The notes under the pieces were generated by a model. That model saw only the letters and a list, made by a program, of their open reading frames with translations, did not search any database and was not told the DNA's origin. The translations under genes were made by a program, and so were the position numbers. Positions 42,124 to 51,089 of a stretch of 64,000 nt of DNA are shown here, piece after piece (position 1 is the first letter of the stretch; every line of letters begins with the position of its first letter). Source of the stretch: Burkholderiales bacterium (GTDB lineage Bacteria > Pseudomonadota > Gammaproteobacteria > Burkholderiales > WYBJ01); contig JADLAC010000066.1 of NCBI GenBank assembly GCA_020848435.1, forward strand, positions 1 through 64,000, given 5' to 3'.

Positions 42124-42729
42124 TCAATGGGGAGTGCTCGAGAGCTGCGGTTCGGGATCGCTCTGTGAACCCGGCGCGAGATACGCCCTCAACTCGCGTT
42201 CGAGCCGGCTTACCAGGCTGCGGATCGCCTGGTTGCCGCTATCGACAATCAGATGCGCGCACTCGCGGTACAGCGGGTCGCGCTCGCGATGCAGCTCTTC
42301 GAGGCGCGCCAGAGGGTCGGCCGTGCGCAGCAACGGACGGTTGCGATCGTGCCGGGTGCGCAGCCAAAGCTCCGCCGGCGCGGCGCGCAAATACACGACG
42401 GTCCCGGTCGAAGCGAGCGTGCGCCGATTCGCTGGATCGAGCACCGCGCCGCCGCCGGTCGCGAGCACGATTCCCGCTTGCTGCACCAGCGCCTGAATGA
42501 CCGCCGACTCACGGCGCCTGAACCCGGCTTCGCCCTCGATCTCGAAAATCAGGGGGATGCGAACACCGGTGCGCTGCTCGATCTCGTGATCGGAATCGAT
42601 GAAAGTCTTGCGCAGGCGCTTGGCGAGGATGCGTCCGACCGAAGTCTTGCCGGCACCCATGAGGCCGACGAGATAGATATTGCCGGGGAGCTCGATAAGC
42701 TGCGCCGGCACGGCGTCCACGCTATCCAT
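42124..42729 (-). CDS. aroK: Shikimate kinase
   Basis: Phosphorylates shikimate at the 3-hydroxyl using ATP. It has 201 residues. The P-loop GLMGAGKTSVGR is near 22-33, the substrate-binding DSDHEIEQ and GGGAV follow, and RNRPLL forms the lid. It directly precedes aroB, the common aroK-aroB pair. Confidence 0.95.
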   Translation of the reverse strand: MDSVDAVPAQLIELPGNIYLVGLMGAGKTSVGRILAKRLRKTFIDSDHEIEQRTGVRIPLIFEIEGEAGFRRRESAVIQALVQQAGIVLATGGGAVLDPANRRTLASTGTVVYLRAAPAELWLRTRHDRNRPLLRTADPLARLEELHRERDPLYRECAHLIVDSGNQAIRSLVSRLERELRAYLAPGSQSDPEPQLSSTPH

Positions 42730-42778
42730 GCGGCCATTCTAGCGTGAAAGGCCGGGACTCGATCGCGCCGCGGCGCCG

Positions 42779-42813
42779 GCAAAAAAGCGAACGGGGAGGC
42801 TCTTGCCTCCCCG
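42779..42813 (-). terminator. Terminator of the pilMNOPQ operon
   Basis: Read on the minus strand, the 9-bp perfect stem CGGGGAGGC/GCCTCCCCG with loop AAGA is followed by TTCGCTTTTTT. It starts 17 bp past the pilQ stop and separates the pil operon from aroK. Confidence 0.85.
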
Positions 42814-42830
42814 CCGGTGGCGCTGGCCGC

Positions 42831-44954
42831 CTAGCGCAGCGTCAATGTGTCCTTGAGTATCCGCGGCGTGATGAATACCAGCAGCTCGTTCTTGTTGTCG
42901 ATCTTCTGGTTCTGCTTGAAGAGAAAGCCGACATAGGGCAGATCGCCGAGCACCGGCACCTTGTTGGTGGTATTGCTTTCGCTTTGTTCGTAGATGCCGC
43001 CGATCACGACGGTGCCGCCATTGTCGACCAGCGCCTCGGTGGTCACCTGCCTGGTATCGATCGCCGGACCCGCCGGAGTGTCGGTGCCGCGGCTATCCTT
43101 GTGGATGGCGAGAGTCATGATCACCTTGTCGTCGGGGGTGATCTGCGGCTTCACCTTGAGCGAGAGCGTCGCCTTCTTGAACGCGATGCTGGTCGCACCG
43201 CTGGAGGTGGCTTGTTGGTACGGGATCTCGGTCCCTTGCTCGATCACGGCTTCGACCTTGTCCGAGGTGATGACGCGCGGGCTGGAGACGACCTTGCCCT
43301 TACCGTCGGCTTGCAGCGCCGAGATCTCCAAGTTGATGAAGCGCGTGAGCCCCTCGTTGAACAGAATGACCGAGAACACGCCCGGGTTGACGCCGCTGAT
43401 GGTGGGCGCGGGCAGGTTCACACCCAGCGACTGGTTGAAGTTCGACTGCGTGATGATCTGCCCCGAGACGAAGCCGGTATGCTCCAGCGCCCCGCCCGGC
43501 AGGACCCGGGCCGAGCCGGCGATGGTGCTGCCGACCTGGTTCTGCTGATTGCGCAGGTTGTTGTAGCCCAGCCGCGCACCGAGGTTGCGGCTGAAGGTGT
43601 CGGATGCCTCGACGATGCGCGCTTCGATCATGACTTGGCGCACGGCGACATCGATCTGGCGCAGCAGCCGGCGCACTTCTTCCAGCTTCGTCGGGGTGTC
43701 CTGAACGAACACGGTATTCGTGCGCGGATCGACCACCGCGCTACCGCGCCGCGACAGGATGCGCTGTTCCTTGTCGGTCAAGAGCTTGCGGAAATCGTCG
43801 CCCTTCTGATAGTTGAGCTGGAAGCTCTCCGTGCGGGTCGGTTCCAGGTCGGCGATCTGCTGGCGCGCTTCGAGCGCGAGCTTCTCCTTGGTGGCGAGCT
43901 CGTCGCGCGGCGCGATCCAGACCACGTTCCCGGTCTTGCGCATGTCCAGGCCCTTGCTCTGCAGGATGATGTCCAGCGCCTGGTCCCAGGGCACGTCTTT
44001 GAGACGCAGCGTGAGGTTGCCGCCGACGGTGTCGCTCGTGATGATGTTGAGCCCCGTGAAGTCGGCGATGACCTGCAGCACCGCGCGCACTTCGACGTTC
44101 TGGAAATTGAGCGAGAGCTTCTCGCCCGTATAGCGCCCGCCCTGGACCAGTTTGCTGGGGTCCTCGATCACCGGCTTCACTTCGAGAATGAAGCGGTTGT
44201 CGGTTTGATAGGCGGCGTGCTCCCACTCGCCCTTTGGCTCGACCACGATGCGGGTGTTGTCGCCTTGGCGAAACGCTTCGACGGCCTGCACCGGGGTGGC
44301 GAAATCGACCACGTTGAGGCGCCGCTCGAGGTTCTTCGGCAGCGAGGTCTGCAACAAGTCGATGACGATCGTGCGGCCCTGGGTGCGCAGATCGATGCCG
44401 GTGGCGTTGTCCGACAGATCGATCACGACCCGGCCTTCGCCCGCGCGGCCACGACGGAAGTCGATGTCGCGCACGCTATGTTTCTGCGCACCCGGCTGTG
44501 CCTCGGCGAAGTGGGATACGGTGGACCCGCCCGCAGCCGCGGCCGGCGCACCCTGCAAAGTCACGAGCAGGTCCTTGCCGGCGACCTTGGTTTCGTAACC
44601 GAGCGCGCGCGCCAGATTCATCACCAGGCGTGTGCGCTCGCCGACCTGCACGATATTCAGGCTGCGCAGGTCGCCTTCGCGCACGTCCTGGGCGTTGCGG
44701 CCGAGCGCATTGACCGTATTGGGAAAGTCGAGCGCGATGCGCGGCGGATTGTTGATCGAGAACCCGGCCGGTGCATTCGCGAGCGGCTGTGAGAGCGTGA
44801 TCTTCACGATCACTTGACCGCCTTGCTGGCCGGCGACATTGATCGCTTCGATGCGGTTGGCCTCGGCAGCCGAAGCAGCCGCGTGCACCCAGCCGAGCGC
44901 AACAGCGCAGACGACGCATAGGAGCGCCTGGAACCGTGTGCGGTATGGGCTCAT
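42831..44954 (-). CDS. pilQ: Type IV pilus secretin PilQ
   Basis: Outer-membrane secretin ring through which the type IV pilus passes. It has 707 residues: a signal peptide (to about AAASA), AMIN domains in the N-terminal third (peptidoglycan binding), a secretin/TonB short N-terminal domain (LSLNFQNVEVRAVLQVIAD), an N1 domain and the C-terminal secretin domain with VPVLGDLPYVGFLFK. AGGAGG precedes the ATG, which overlaps the pilP stop as ATGA. Confidence 0.96.
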   Translation of the reverse strand: MSPYRTRFQALLCVVCAVALGWVHAAASAAEANRIEAINVAGQQGGQVIVKITLSQPLANAPAGFSINNPPRIALDFPNTVNALGRNAQDVREGDLRSLNIVQVGERTRLVMNLARALGYETKVAGKDLLVTLQGAPAAAAGGSTVSHFAEAQPGAQKHSVRDIDFRRGRAGEGRVVIDLSDNATGIDLRTQGRTIVIDLLQTSLPKNLERRLNVVDFATPVQAVEAFRQGDNTRIVVEPKGEWEHAAYQTDNRFILEVKPVIEDPSKLVQGGRYTGEKLSLNFQNVEVRAVLQVIADFTGLNIITSDTVGGNLTLRLKDVPWDQALDIILQSKGLDMRKTGNVVWIAPRDELATKEKLALEARQQIADLEPTRTESFQLNYQKGDDFRKLLTDKEQRILSRRGSAVVDPRTNTVFVQDTPTKLEEVRRLLRQIDVAVRQVMIEARIVEASDTFSRNLGARLGYNNLRNQQNQVGSTIAGSARVLPGGALEHTGFVSGQIITQSNFNQSLGVNLPAPTISGVNPGVFSVILFNEGLTRFINLEISALQADGKGKVVSSPRVITSDKVEAVIEQGTEIPYQQATSSGATSIAFKKATLSLKVKPQITPDDKVIMTLAIHKDSRGTDTPAGPAIDTRQVTTEALVDNGGTVVIGGIYEQSESNTTNKVPVLGDLPYVGFLFKQNQKIDNKNELLVFITPRILKDTLTLR

Positions 44955-45487
44955 TTCTTTGCTACCTCCTGTTCCTCCTGCAATTGCAGGGTGCTCACGC
45001 GCTCGGTCCAATCCCCGGCGCCGTCCTGGATGATTTCCTTGAGCTTCACGCTGCCCTCGTCGATCTCGGTGATCTGGCCGAAATTCTGGCCGAGGTAATT
45101 GCCCTTCCTGACGCGAAACAGGTTGTTGTCCGGGGTCTTGATGAGCGCGAACACTTCCTTCTTTTGCGCCAAGGTGCCGACCATGCGCAGGTTTTCGAGC
45201 GGATAAGCTTCCAGCGGCTCGCGCGGCCGGTTCAGGTCGGGCCGAATGCCGCTGCCGGCGGTCGCCTTGGGCGCCTCGATCTTGCGCGGCTTGAAGGGAT
45301 CGACCAGGCCATCCTTGTCGGCGTTGTAGGCGAACGCTTCGAACGGTTTCACTTCGGGCAGGGGGTCGATGCGCGGTCGCGGCATGTTGTCCTGTTCCTT
45401 GATCCAGGCCTGCAAATCCTCGTGCTGCTCGCCGCAGGCAACCAGGACCAGTCCCGCCAACGCAATCACGGCGCGCGTGCGCATCAT
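44951..45487 (-). CDS. pilP: Type IV pilus lipoprotein PilP
   Basis: Inner-membrane lipoprotein that links PilNO to the secretin. It has 178 residues with lipobox LVAC at Cys18, a Pro-rich linker and the C-terminal beta domain including NLRMVGTLAQ and RVRKGNYLGQNFGQI. It overlaps pilO at its start and pilQ at its end by ATGA. Confidence 0.95.
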   Translation of the reverse strand: MMRTRAVIALAGLVLVACGEQHEDLQAWIKEQDNMPRPRIDPLPEVKPFEAFAYNADKDGLVDPFKPRKIEAPKATAGSGIRPDLNRPREPLEAYPLENLRMVGTLAQKKEVFALIKTPDNNLFRVRKGNYLGQNFGQITEIDEGSVKLKEIIQDGAGDWTERVSTLQLQEEQEVAKK

Positions 45488-46113
45488 TTGCCTTTCGCTT
45501 GTCCTTTGGCGGCCTTACGTTGCCGCGCGATCTCTTCCTCGTCGAGGTAGCGGTAGGTCTTGGCGACGGCGTCCATCGTGATCTGACCATCCTTCGCGGT
45601 GCTCAGACCGATGTCGTTCAGCGTCACGATCCGCGACAGCCGCGAGATGTCCGTCGCAAAGGCACCGAAGTCGTGATAGCCGCCGCTGATCTTGAGCTGG
45701 ATCGGCAACTCGGCATAGAACTCGGAGAGGTTCTCCGCCGCGGCCGGCTTGAACAACTCGAATTGCAAACCCCGCCCGAGCCCGGCCTGGTTGATGTCGG
45801 TGAGCAGCGCATCCATCTCGGACTTGCTCGGCAGCTGCTTGAGCAGCGCGCCGAAGGACTTCTCGATGTCGTCGAGCTGCTTGCGGTACGCGTCCAGATT
45901 GATCGCCTGGCGTTTCTTGTCGAGGAAGGTCTGGCGTAGCTGCGCTTCCTTGGTGCGGTGCCCATCGAGCTCTTCCATCTGGTTCTGCCAATCGAACCAG
46001 TAGCCGAGGAAGACGATGATGATGAGCAGCGTGAGCAGGGCCGCGAGCTTGGGGCCCAGCGGCCAATTGCCGATGTTTTTGGGGTCAAGCCGCCTCAGGT
46101 CGTCCAGTGTCAT
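45484..46113 (-). CDS. pilO: Type IV pilus alignment protein PilO
   Basis: Forms the PilN-PilO inner-membrane heterodimer. It has 209 residues, one membrane helix (LAALLTLLIIIVFLGYWF), a coiled coil and a ferredoxin-like periplasmic domain. The ATG at 46113 has TAGGTG upstream; a GTG at 46122 is less likely. The C-terminus is Lys/Ala-rich. Confidence 0.94.
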   Translation of the reverse strand: MTLDDLRRLDPKNIGNWPLGPKLAALLTLLIIIVFLGYWFDWQNQMEELDGHRTKEAQLRQTFLDKKRQAINLDAYRKQLDDIEKSFGALLKQLPSKSEMDALLTDINQAGLGRGLQFELFKPAAAENLSEFYAELPIQLKISGGYHDFGAFATDISRLSRIVTLNDIGLSTAKDGQITMDAVAKTYRYLDEEEIARQRKAAKGQAKGK

Positions 46114-46135
46114 GGCGCGCACCTACCAAAATGAA

Positions 46136-46801
46136 TCAACCGCCGAACGCGGGCCCGAGGCGAATTGCGGGGGAAGTGTTGTTTTCCGGGGCGGGCGTTG
46201 CCAGGCTGCTCGTCTTTACGGGCGCGCTCTTGGCGGCGGGCTTGCCGGCTTCTTCGGCCTTGGCCCGAACGAGGTCGACGGTGAGCTGGAATTCGGACAG
46301 GCGTTGTTGATTCTGTAGCGCGGTCTTGATCTCGACCAGCGACGCCTGCTCGAGCCACGGCGAGGACTCCAGGTTGCGCATCAGCGTGGAGATCCGCGCG
46401 TTGGACTGCGCGTAGCCGCTGATGGCGACACGCTGGCCGGACTGTTTGACGCCCTTGAGGTATACCCCGTCAGGCAGCTGCCGGACGAGCTCGTCGAGCA
46501 GGTGCACGGCCTCCGCCCGGTTGGCCTGGAGCGATTCGACCACCTTCTTGCGGGCCAGCAATTGCGCCGTCTGCTCGCGCAGTTTTTTGATCTCCTCGAT
46601 CTGCTTGTCGAGCTCGACGATCTTTTCTTCCAGGAACTTATTGCGCTCGATCTGGTTCTCTATTCTGCCGACCAGCATACTGTGGACGATGAACCAGACG
46701 CCGACGCCGATGAATGCGACCACGGCGGCGATGACGAAGAACTGGCGCTGCAGGGCCTTGCGCTTGAGCGCGCGATGCGGCAGCAGGTTGATGCGAATCA
46801 T
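46136..46801 (-). CDS. pilN: Type IV pilus assembly protein PilN
   Basis: Bitopic protein of 221 residues. The N-terminal MIRINLLPHR contains the INLLP peptide that docks into PilM, followed by a membrane helix and a coiled coil. The C-terminal tail of about 30 residues is Ala/Pro/Lys-rich and probably disordered. The start overlaps the pilM stop (ATGA). Confidence 0.94.
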   Translation of the reverse strand: MIRINLLPHRALKRKALQRQFFVIAAVVAFIGVGVWFIVHSMLVGRIENQIERNKFLEEKIVELDKQIEEIKKLREQTAQLLARKKVVESLQANRAEAVHLLDELVRQLPDGVYLKGVKQSGQRVAISGYAQSNARISTLMRNLESSPWLEQASLVEIKTALQNQQRLSEFQLTVDLVRAKAEEAGKPAAKSAPVKTSSLATPAPENNTSPAIRLGPAFGG

Positions 46802-47913
46802 GACGGGTCGAACCTTCGCATTGCCAGCCCGCAGGCCACCATCAACGCGGGCGCGTCGCTTTGCAGGCTGCGCGGGCGTACTTTGCTCGAGAGCTGCATG
46901 CCGGCGAACGGGTTGGCCACGATCGTATTGACCTGGGTGCGCTTGGCGACCGATTGATCGACGCCTGCGATCGACGCGCAGCCCCCGGCCAGCACGATGT
47001 GATGAACCTGGTTGTATTGGGTCGAGGCGAAGAAGAATTGCAGCGAGCGGGCGATTTCGAGGCCGAGCGTATCGACGAAAGGATTCAGCACTTCGCCCTC
47101 GTAGTTGTCGGGCAGCCCGCCGGCACGTTTCGCTGCCTCGGCTTCCTCGGGCGTCAAGCCGAAGACGCGTTGAATCTCCTGGGTTAGCTGGTTGCCGCCA
47201 AAAGGCTGCTCGCGGTTGTAGACCGATTGCCCGTTGCGCATGACGTTGAGATTCATGAGGTTCGAGCCGATGTCGAAGACCGCGATGTTCTGGTCCTTGC
47301 CTTGTTGCGGCAGGGCGCGTTCGATCAGCTCGAAGGCGGTCTGCGTGGCGTACGACTCGACGTCCATGACGACGGTCTTCAGTCCCAGGCCGGCCGCTTC
47401 GGCCACGGCTTGGCGATCCTCCACCTTCTCCTTGCGCGAGGCGGCGATCAGGACTTCCACGTCGTCCGGGCTGTTGGGCGCCGGGCCCAGCACCTGGAAA
47501 TCTAGATTGACCTCGTCGAGCGAGAACGGGATGTACTGGTTGGCCTCGGTTTCGACCGTCAGCTCCAGCTCGTCTTCCTGCTGGCCGGCCGGAACGATGA
47601 TCTTCTTGGTGATCACGGCCGAGGTGGGCAGCGCCATGGCGAGGTTCTTGACGTTGAATCCTGCCCGCTTATAGCCGCGCTTCAATGAATCGGCCACTGC
47701 ATCCAGGTTCTGGATATTGCCATCGACCACGGAGTCTCGCGGCAGGGGCTCGATGGCATAGCGCTCCATCCGCAGGACGCTCTTGCCCGCCTCGACGACC
47801 TCGACCAGCTTGACCGACGACGAGCTTATGTCGCAGCCGATCATGGAGGGTGTGCGGACCTTGAAGAGGCCCCCCAGGAAGCTCAGGTCAAAGTCCAATT
47901 TTCCCTTGAGCAT
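46798..47913 (-). CDS. pilM: Type IV pilus actin-like ATPase PilM
   Basis: Cytoplasmic FtsA-like protein that binds PilN and connects the pilus motor complex. It has 371 residues. IGCDISSSSVKLVEV near 25-39 and VFDIGSNLMNLNVM are the phosphate-binding loops of the actin fold, and VLAGGCASIAG closes the fold. The ATG at 47913 is chosen; a GTG two codons upstream is possible, and neither has a clear Shine-Dalgarno. First gene of pilMNOPQ, divergent from mrcA. Confidence 0.94.
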   Translation of the reverse strand: MLKGKLDFDLSFLGGLFKVRTPSMIGCDISSSSVKLVEVVEAGKSVLRMERYAIEPLPRDSVVDGNIQNLDAVADSLKRGYKRAGFNVKNLAMALPTSAVITKKIIVPAGQQEDELELTVETEANQYIPFSLDEVNLDFQVLGPAPNSPDDVEVLIAASRKEKVEDRQAVAEAAGLGLKTVVMDVESYATQTAFELIERALPQQGKDQNIAVFDIGSNLMNLNVMRNGQSVYNREQPFGGNQLTQEIQRVFGLTPEEAEAAKRAGGLPDNYEGEVLNPFVDTLGLEIARSLQFFFASTQYNQVHHIVLAGGCASIAGVDQSVAKRTQVNTIVANPFAGMQLSSKVRPRSLQSDAPALMVACGLAMRRFDPS

Positions 47914-47932
47914 TGGCACGTTAGGCGTGATA

Positions 47933-47962
47933 AGTATAATTTACATGAAATGCTAGCAACAA
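47933..47962 (-). promoter_or_regulatory. Promoter of pilMNOPQ
   Basis: On the minus strand TTGTTG (47957-47962), an 18-bp spacer and TATACT (47933-47938) lie about 20 bp before pilM, in the most AT-rich stretch of the divergent gap. No sigma-54 motif is visible. Confidence 0.5.
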
Positions 47963-47983
47963 ACTATTTTGCAAGTAAAGTAA

Positions 47984-48013
47984 TTAGTTCCGGACCCTGG
48001 GGCGGCATATAAT
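47984..48013 (+). promoter_or_regulatory. Promoter of mrcA
   Basis: A perfect -10 TATAAT lies at 48008-48013, with a weak -35 near 47984-47989 (TTAGTT) 18 bp upstream. The leader to the mrcA ATG would be about 95 nt. Confidence 0.5.
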
Positions 48014-48113
48014 GCTGTGGATTTTTTGCAACAAAGACATGGACCTGTCCGCCCGTTGCCGGGCGCATAGCGTCTCACGCGCGTGTCTGGATCTCAAGTA
48101 GTTCCTTCACTTC

Positions 48114-50426
48114 ATGCGCAGCCTGCTGACCGTTATCTTCGCGCTTTTCGCGCTCCCGCTGGCTGCGATATTGCTGGTGGTTTTCGCCGCAATTCTGGCT
48201 TATCCCGGCCTGCCCTCGCTGGAAGCGCTCACCGATTACCAGCCGAAGATACCGCTGCGGGTCTACACCGCCGACGGCGTTCTGATCGGCGAGTTTGGCG
48301 AAGAGCGGCGCGCGTTGATCCGCATCGAGGACGTTCCGGACAACATGAAGAAAGCGATCCTTGCCGCGGAGGACGAGCGCTTCTACCGTCACGGCGGGGT
48401 CGATTATTTCGGCGTGGCGCGCGCCGCCATCTCCAATTTCACCTCCGGCGCCGTGAAACAGGGAGCGAGCACCATCACCATGCAGGTGGCGCGCAACTTC
48501 TTCCTCTCGAAGGAGAAGACCTTCACGCGCAAGTTCAACGAAATGCTGCTCGCTTTCAAGATCGAGCACAGCCTTGCCAAGGACGAAATCCTGCAGCTTT
48601 ACGTCAACCAGATCTTTCTCGGCCAGCGCGCGCACGGTTTTGCGGCCGCCGCCCAGATCTACTTCGGGAAGAACCTCAAGGACCTCAGCCTGGCCGAGAC
48701 CGCCATGCTGGCCGGCTTGCCGAAGGCGCCGTCGCGCTTCAATCCGGTCGCCAACCTCAAACGCGCCAAGGCGCGCCAGCTCTACGTCCTGCGGCGCATG
48801 CGCGAGCTCGGCTACATCACCGAGGCCCAGTTCCAGTCGGCCGATCGCGAGGAGCTGGCCATCAAGGGCCTGCTGCAGGAGTTCACGATTCGCGCCGATC
48901 ATTTCGCCGAAATGATCCGGCAGGCGATGTACGATCGGTACAAGGACGACGCCTACCACAAGGGCTATCGCGTCTTTACGACCTTGGACAGCCGGCATCA
49001 GCGCGCCGCCTACGAGGCGGTTCGTAGCGGCGTCATGAGCTATGACCGGCGCCATGGCTACCGCGGCCCCGAGGCCTACGTCGACGTGCCGTCCGGGGTG
49101 CCTGACGACGTCGTCGAGGACATCCTGCAGGACTTTCCGGATAGCGACGATCTGCTGGCTGCGGTCGTGCTGGAGGCATCCCCCAAGCAAGTGCGCGTGC
49201 TGCTCCGCGGGGGCGACGCCATACTCATCCGCGGCGAGGGACTTAAGCTCGCTCAGGCAGGGCTTAGCGAAAAAGCAAGCGCTAACCAGCGCATTCGTCG
49301 AGGGGCGGTGGTGCGGGTCTACCGGGATGGCAAGGACAACTGGGTCCTGGTGCAACTGCCGAGCGTGGAGGCATCCCTGGTATCGATGGACCCTGTGGAC
49401 GGGGGTATCCGCGCGCTCGTCGGCGGCTTCGATTTCAACCGCAACAAGTTCAACCACGTCACTCAGGCGCTGCGCCAGCCGGGGTCGAGCTTCAAGCCCT
49501 TCATCTATTCGGCCGCGCTCGAGAAGGGATTCACGCCGGCCACGATCATCAACGATGCGCCGCTGCGCTTCGAGGCGCGCCAAACCGGCTCGGAAGCCTG
49601 GGAGCCGAAGAACTTCGACGGCACGTTCGAGGGTCCGATGCGGCTGCGCACCGCGCTCGCCAAGTCCAAGAACCTGGTCTCGGTACGCATCCTGCAGGAC
49701 ATCAGCCCGCAATACGCCCAGGACTACATCACTCGTTTCGGCTTCGATGCGCGCCTGCACCCGGCCTATCTCACCATGGCGTTGGGCGCGGGCAACGTCA
49801 CTCCGATGCAAATGGTCGTCGGCTACTCGGTGTTCGCCAACGGCGGCTTTCGCGTGACGCCATATTTCATCGACAGAATCGAGGACCAGCGCAAGAACGT
49901 CGTCGCCAAGGCCCAGCCGCGGCGTGCCGCACACGGGGCCGAGCGCGTGATCGACGCGCGCAACGCGTTCCTGATGTCGTCGCTGCTGCACGAAGTCGTC
50001 CGCTCCGGGACGGCAGCGCGAGCAATGCAACTGGGCCGCTCCGATCTCGGCGGCAAGACCGGCACCACCAACGATTTCGTCGATGCCTGGTTTGCCGGCT
50101 ATCAGGCGAGCCTGGTCGCGGTCACCTGGATCGGATTCGACAACCCGCGTTCGCTCGGCCGCAACGAGACGGGAAGCCAGGCCGCCCTGCCGATGTGGAT
50201 TTCGTACGCCTCGCAGGTGCTGAAAGGCGTCCCGGAGCAAGCGCTGGTACCACCGGAGGGGATCGTCACGGCGCGGATCGATCCCTACACCGGGATGCGC
50301 TCGCCCTCGGGCGGCACGTTGGAATACTTCTATCAGGAGTTCGTACCGCCCGAGAGCGCGCCCGCGCTGGAATACGGCATGACCCCCGAGCGCCCGCCGG
50401 ACGAGGTCCGCAACCAGCTTTTTTGA
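48114..50426 (+). CDS. mrcA: Penicillin-binding protein 1A
   Basis: Bifunctional class A PBP that polymerises and cross-links peptidoglycan. It has 770 residues. An N-terminal membrane anchor is followed by the GT51 glycosyltransferase with catalytic AAEDERFY (Glu86) and GASTITMQVARNFF, an OB-like insert typical of PBP1A, and the transpeptidase with PGSSFKPF (active Ser near 462) and KTGTT near 650. It is divergent from pilMNOPQ, the arrangement found in many proteobacteria. The Shine-Dalgarno is weak. Confidence 0.95.
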   Translation: MRSLLTVIFALFALPLAAILLVVFAAILAYPGLPSLEALTDYQPKIPLRVYTADGVLIGEFGEERRALIRIEDVPDNMKKAILAAEDERFYRHGGVDYFGVARAAISNFTSGAVKQGASTITMQVARNFFLSKEKTFTRKFNEMLLAFKIEHSLAKDEILQLYVNQIFLGQRAHGFAAAAQIYFGKNLKDLSLAETAMLAGLPKAPSRFNPVANLKRAKARQLYVLRRMRELGYITEAQFQSADREELAIKGLLQEFTIRADHFAEMIRQAMYDRYKDDAYHKGYRVFTTLDSRHQRAAYEAVRSGVMSYDRRHGYRGPEAYVDVPSGVPDDVVEDILQDFPDSDDLLAAVVLEASPKQVRVLLRGGDAILIRGEGLKLAQAGLSEKASANQRIRRGAVVRVYRDGKDNWVLVQLPSVEASLVSMDPVDGGIRALVGGFDFNRNKFNHVTQALRQPGSSFKPFIYSAALEKGFTPATIINDAPLRFEARQTGSEAWEPKNFDGTFEGPMRLRTALAKSKNLVSVRILQDISPQYAQDYITRFGFDARLHPAYLTMALGAGNVTPMQMVVGYSVFANGGFRVTPYFIDRIEDQRKNVVAKAQPRRAAHGAERVIDARNAFLMSSLLHEVVRSGTAARAMQLGRSDLGGKTGTTNDFVDAWFAGYQASLVAVTWIGFDNPRSLGRNETGSQAALPMWISYASQVLKGVPEQALVPPEGIVTARIDPYTGMRSPSGGTLEYFYQEFVPPESAPALEYGMTPERPPDEVRNQLF

Positions 50427-50433
50427 CCGCGCC

Positions 50434-51039
50434 ATGGCTCGAGATCATTCCGGCAAGCAAAGCCATTTGCGCGAGCGCATCGCGCACCTCGCCGCGCGCA
50501 TCATGGCCGAGGACGGCGTGGACGATTTCGGCTATGCGAAGCGCAAGGCCGCTCGCCAGGCGGGTGCAACGGATGCCCGCGCCATGCCCGACAACCGCGA
50601 GATCGAGGCCGCGCTGGCGCTCTATCGTCAGCTCTATCAGAAGGACGAACACGCCGACGTGCTTGCGCGTTTGCGTAAGCAAGCGCTAACCGTCATGGCG
50701 ACGCTGGGGCGTTTCAATCCGCATCTCACCGGCTCGGTCTTGAGCGGGGTGGCCGGCAGGCATTCGGACATCGAGATCCAATTGTTCGCGGATAGCGCAA
50801 AGGACGTCGAGATCTTTCTGCTGAACCAAGGGATCCGCTATCGCGCCTCGCAGCTCAAGGTGCAAGTCAATCGCGCGGAGCGCCTGGTGCCGAGCTTCTC
50901 GTTCGAGCGCGACGGCACCGAAATTCAATTGGCCGTGTTCGACCGCGAGGACGTGCGCCATAGCATCCGTACGAACGCCCTCGGCAGGCCGCTCACGCGC
51001 GCGCCGGTAAGCGCCGTCGAGGCCTTGCTCAAAGCTTGA
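50434..51039 (+). CDS. Putative nucleotidyltransferase-fold protein of unknown role
   Basis: A 201-residue protein. The N-terminal half is helical and charged. The second half has hG(S)-type nucleotidyltransferase signals: TGSVLSGVAGRHSDIEIQLF, with Gly100-Ser101, Asp112 and Glu114, and a later acidic strand GTEIQLAVFD (163-170). This matches the hG[GS]...Dh[DE]h pattern of the Pol-beta superfamily. It starts seven bases after mrcA and is probably co-transcribed. No HEPN partner is beside it, so a toxin-antitoxin role is not supported. Substrate unknown. Confidence 0.75.
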   Translation: MARDHSGKQSHLRERIAHLAARIMAEDGVDDFGYAKRKAARQAGATDARAMPDNREIEAALALYRQLYQKDEHADVLARLRKQALTVMATLGRFNPHLTGSVLSGVAGRHSDIEIQLFADSAKDVEIFLLNQGIRYRASQLKVQVNRAERLVPSFSFERDGTEIQLAVFDREDVRHSIRTNALGRPLTRAPVSAVEALLKA

Positions 51040-51089
51040 GGTGGCGCCGGTGCGCTAAGCGCTCGAGGCTTGGGGCGCCGGCAATGCTG

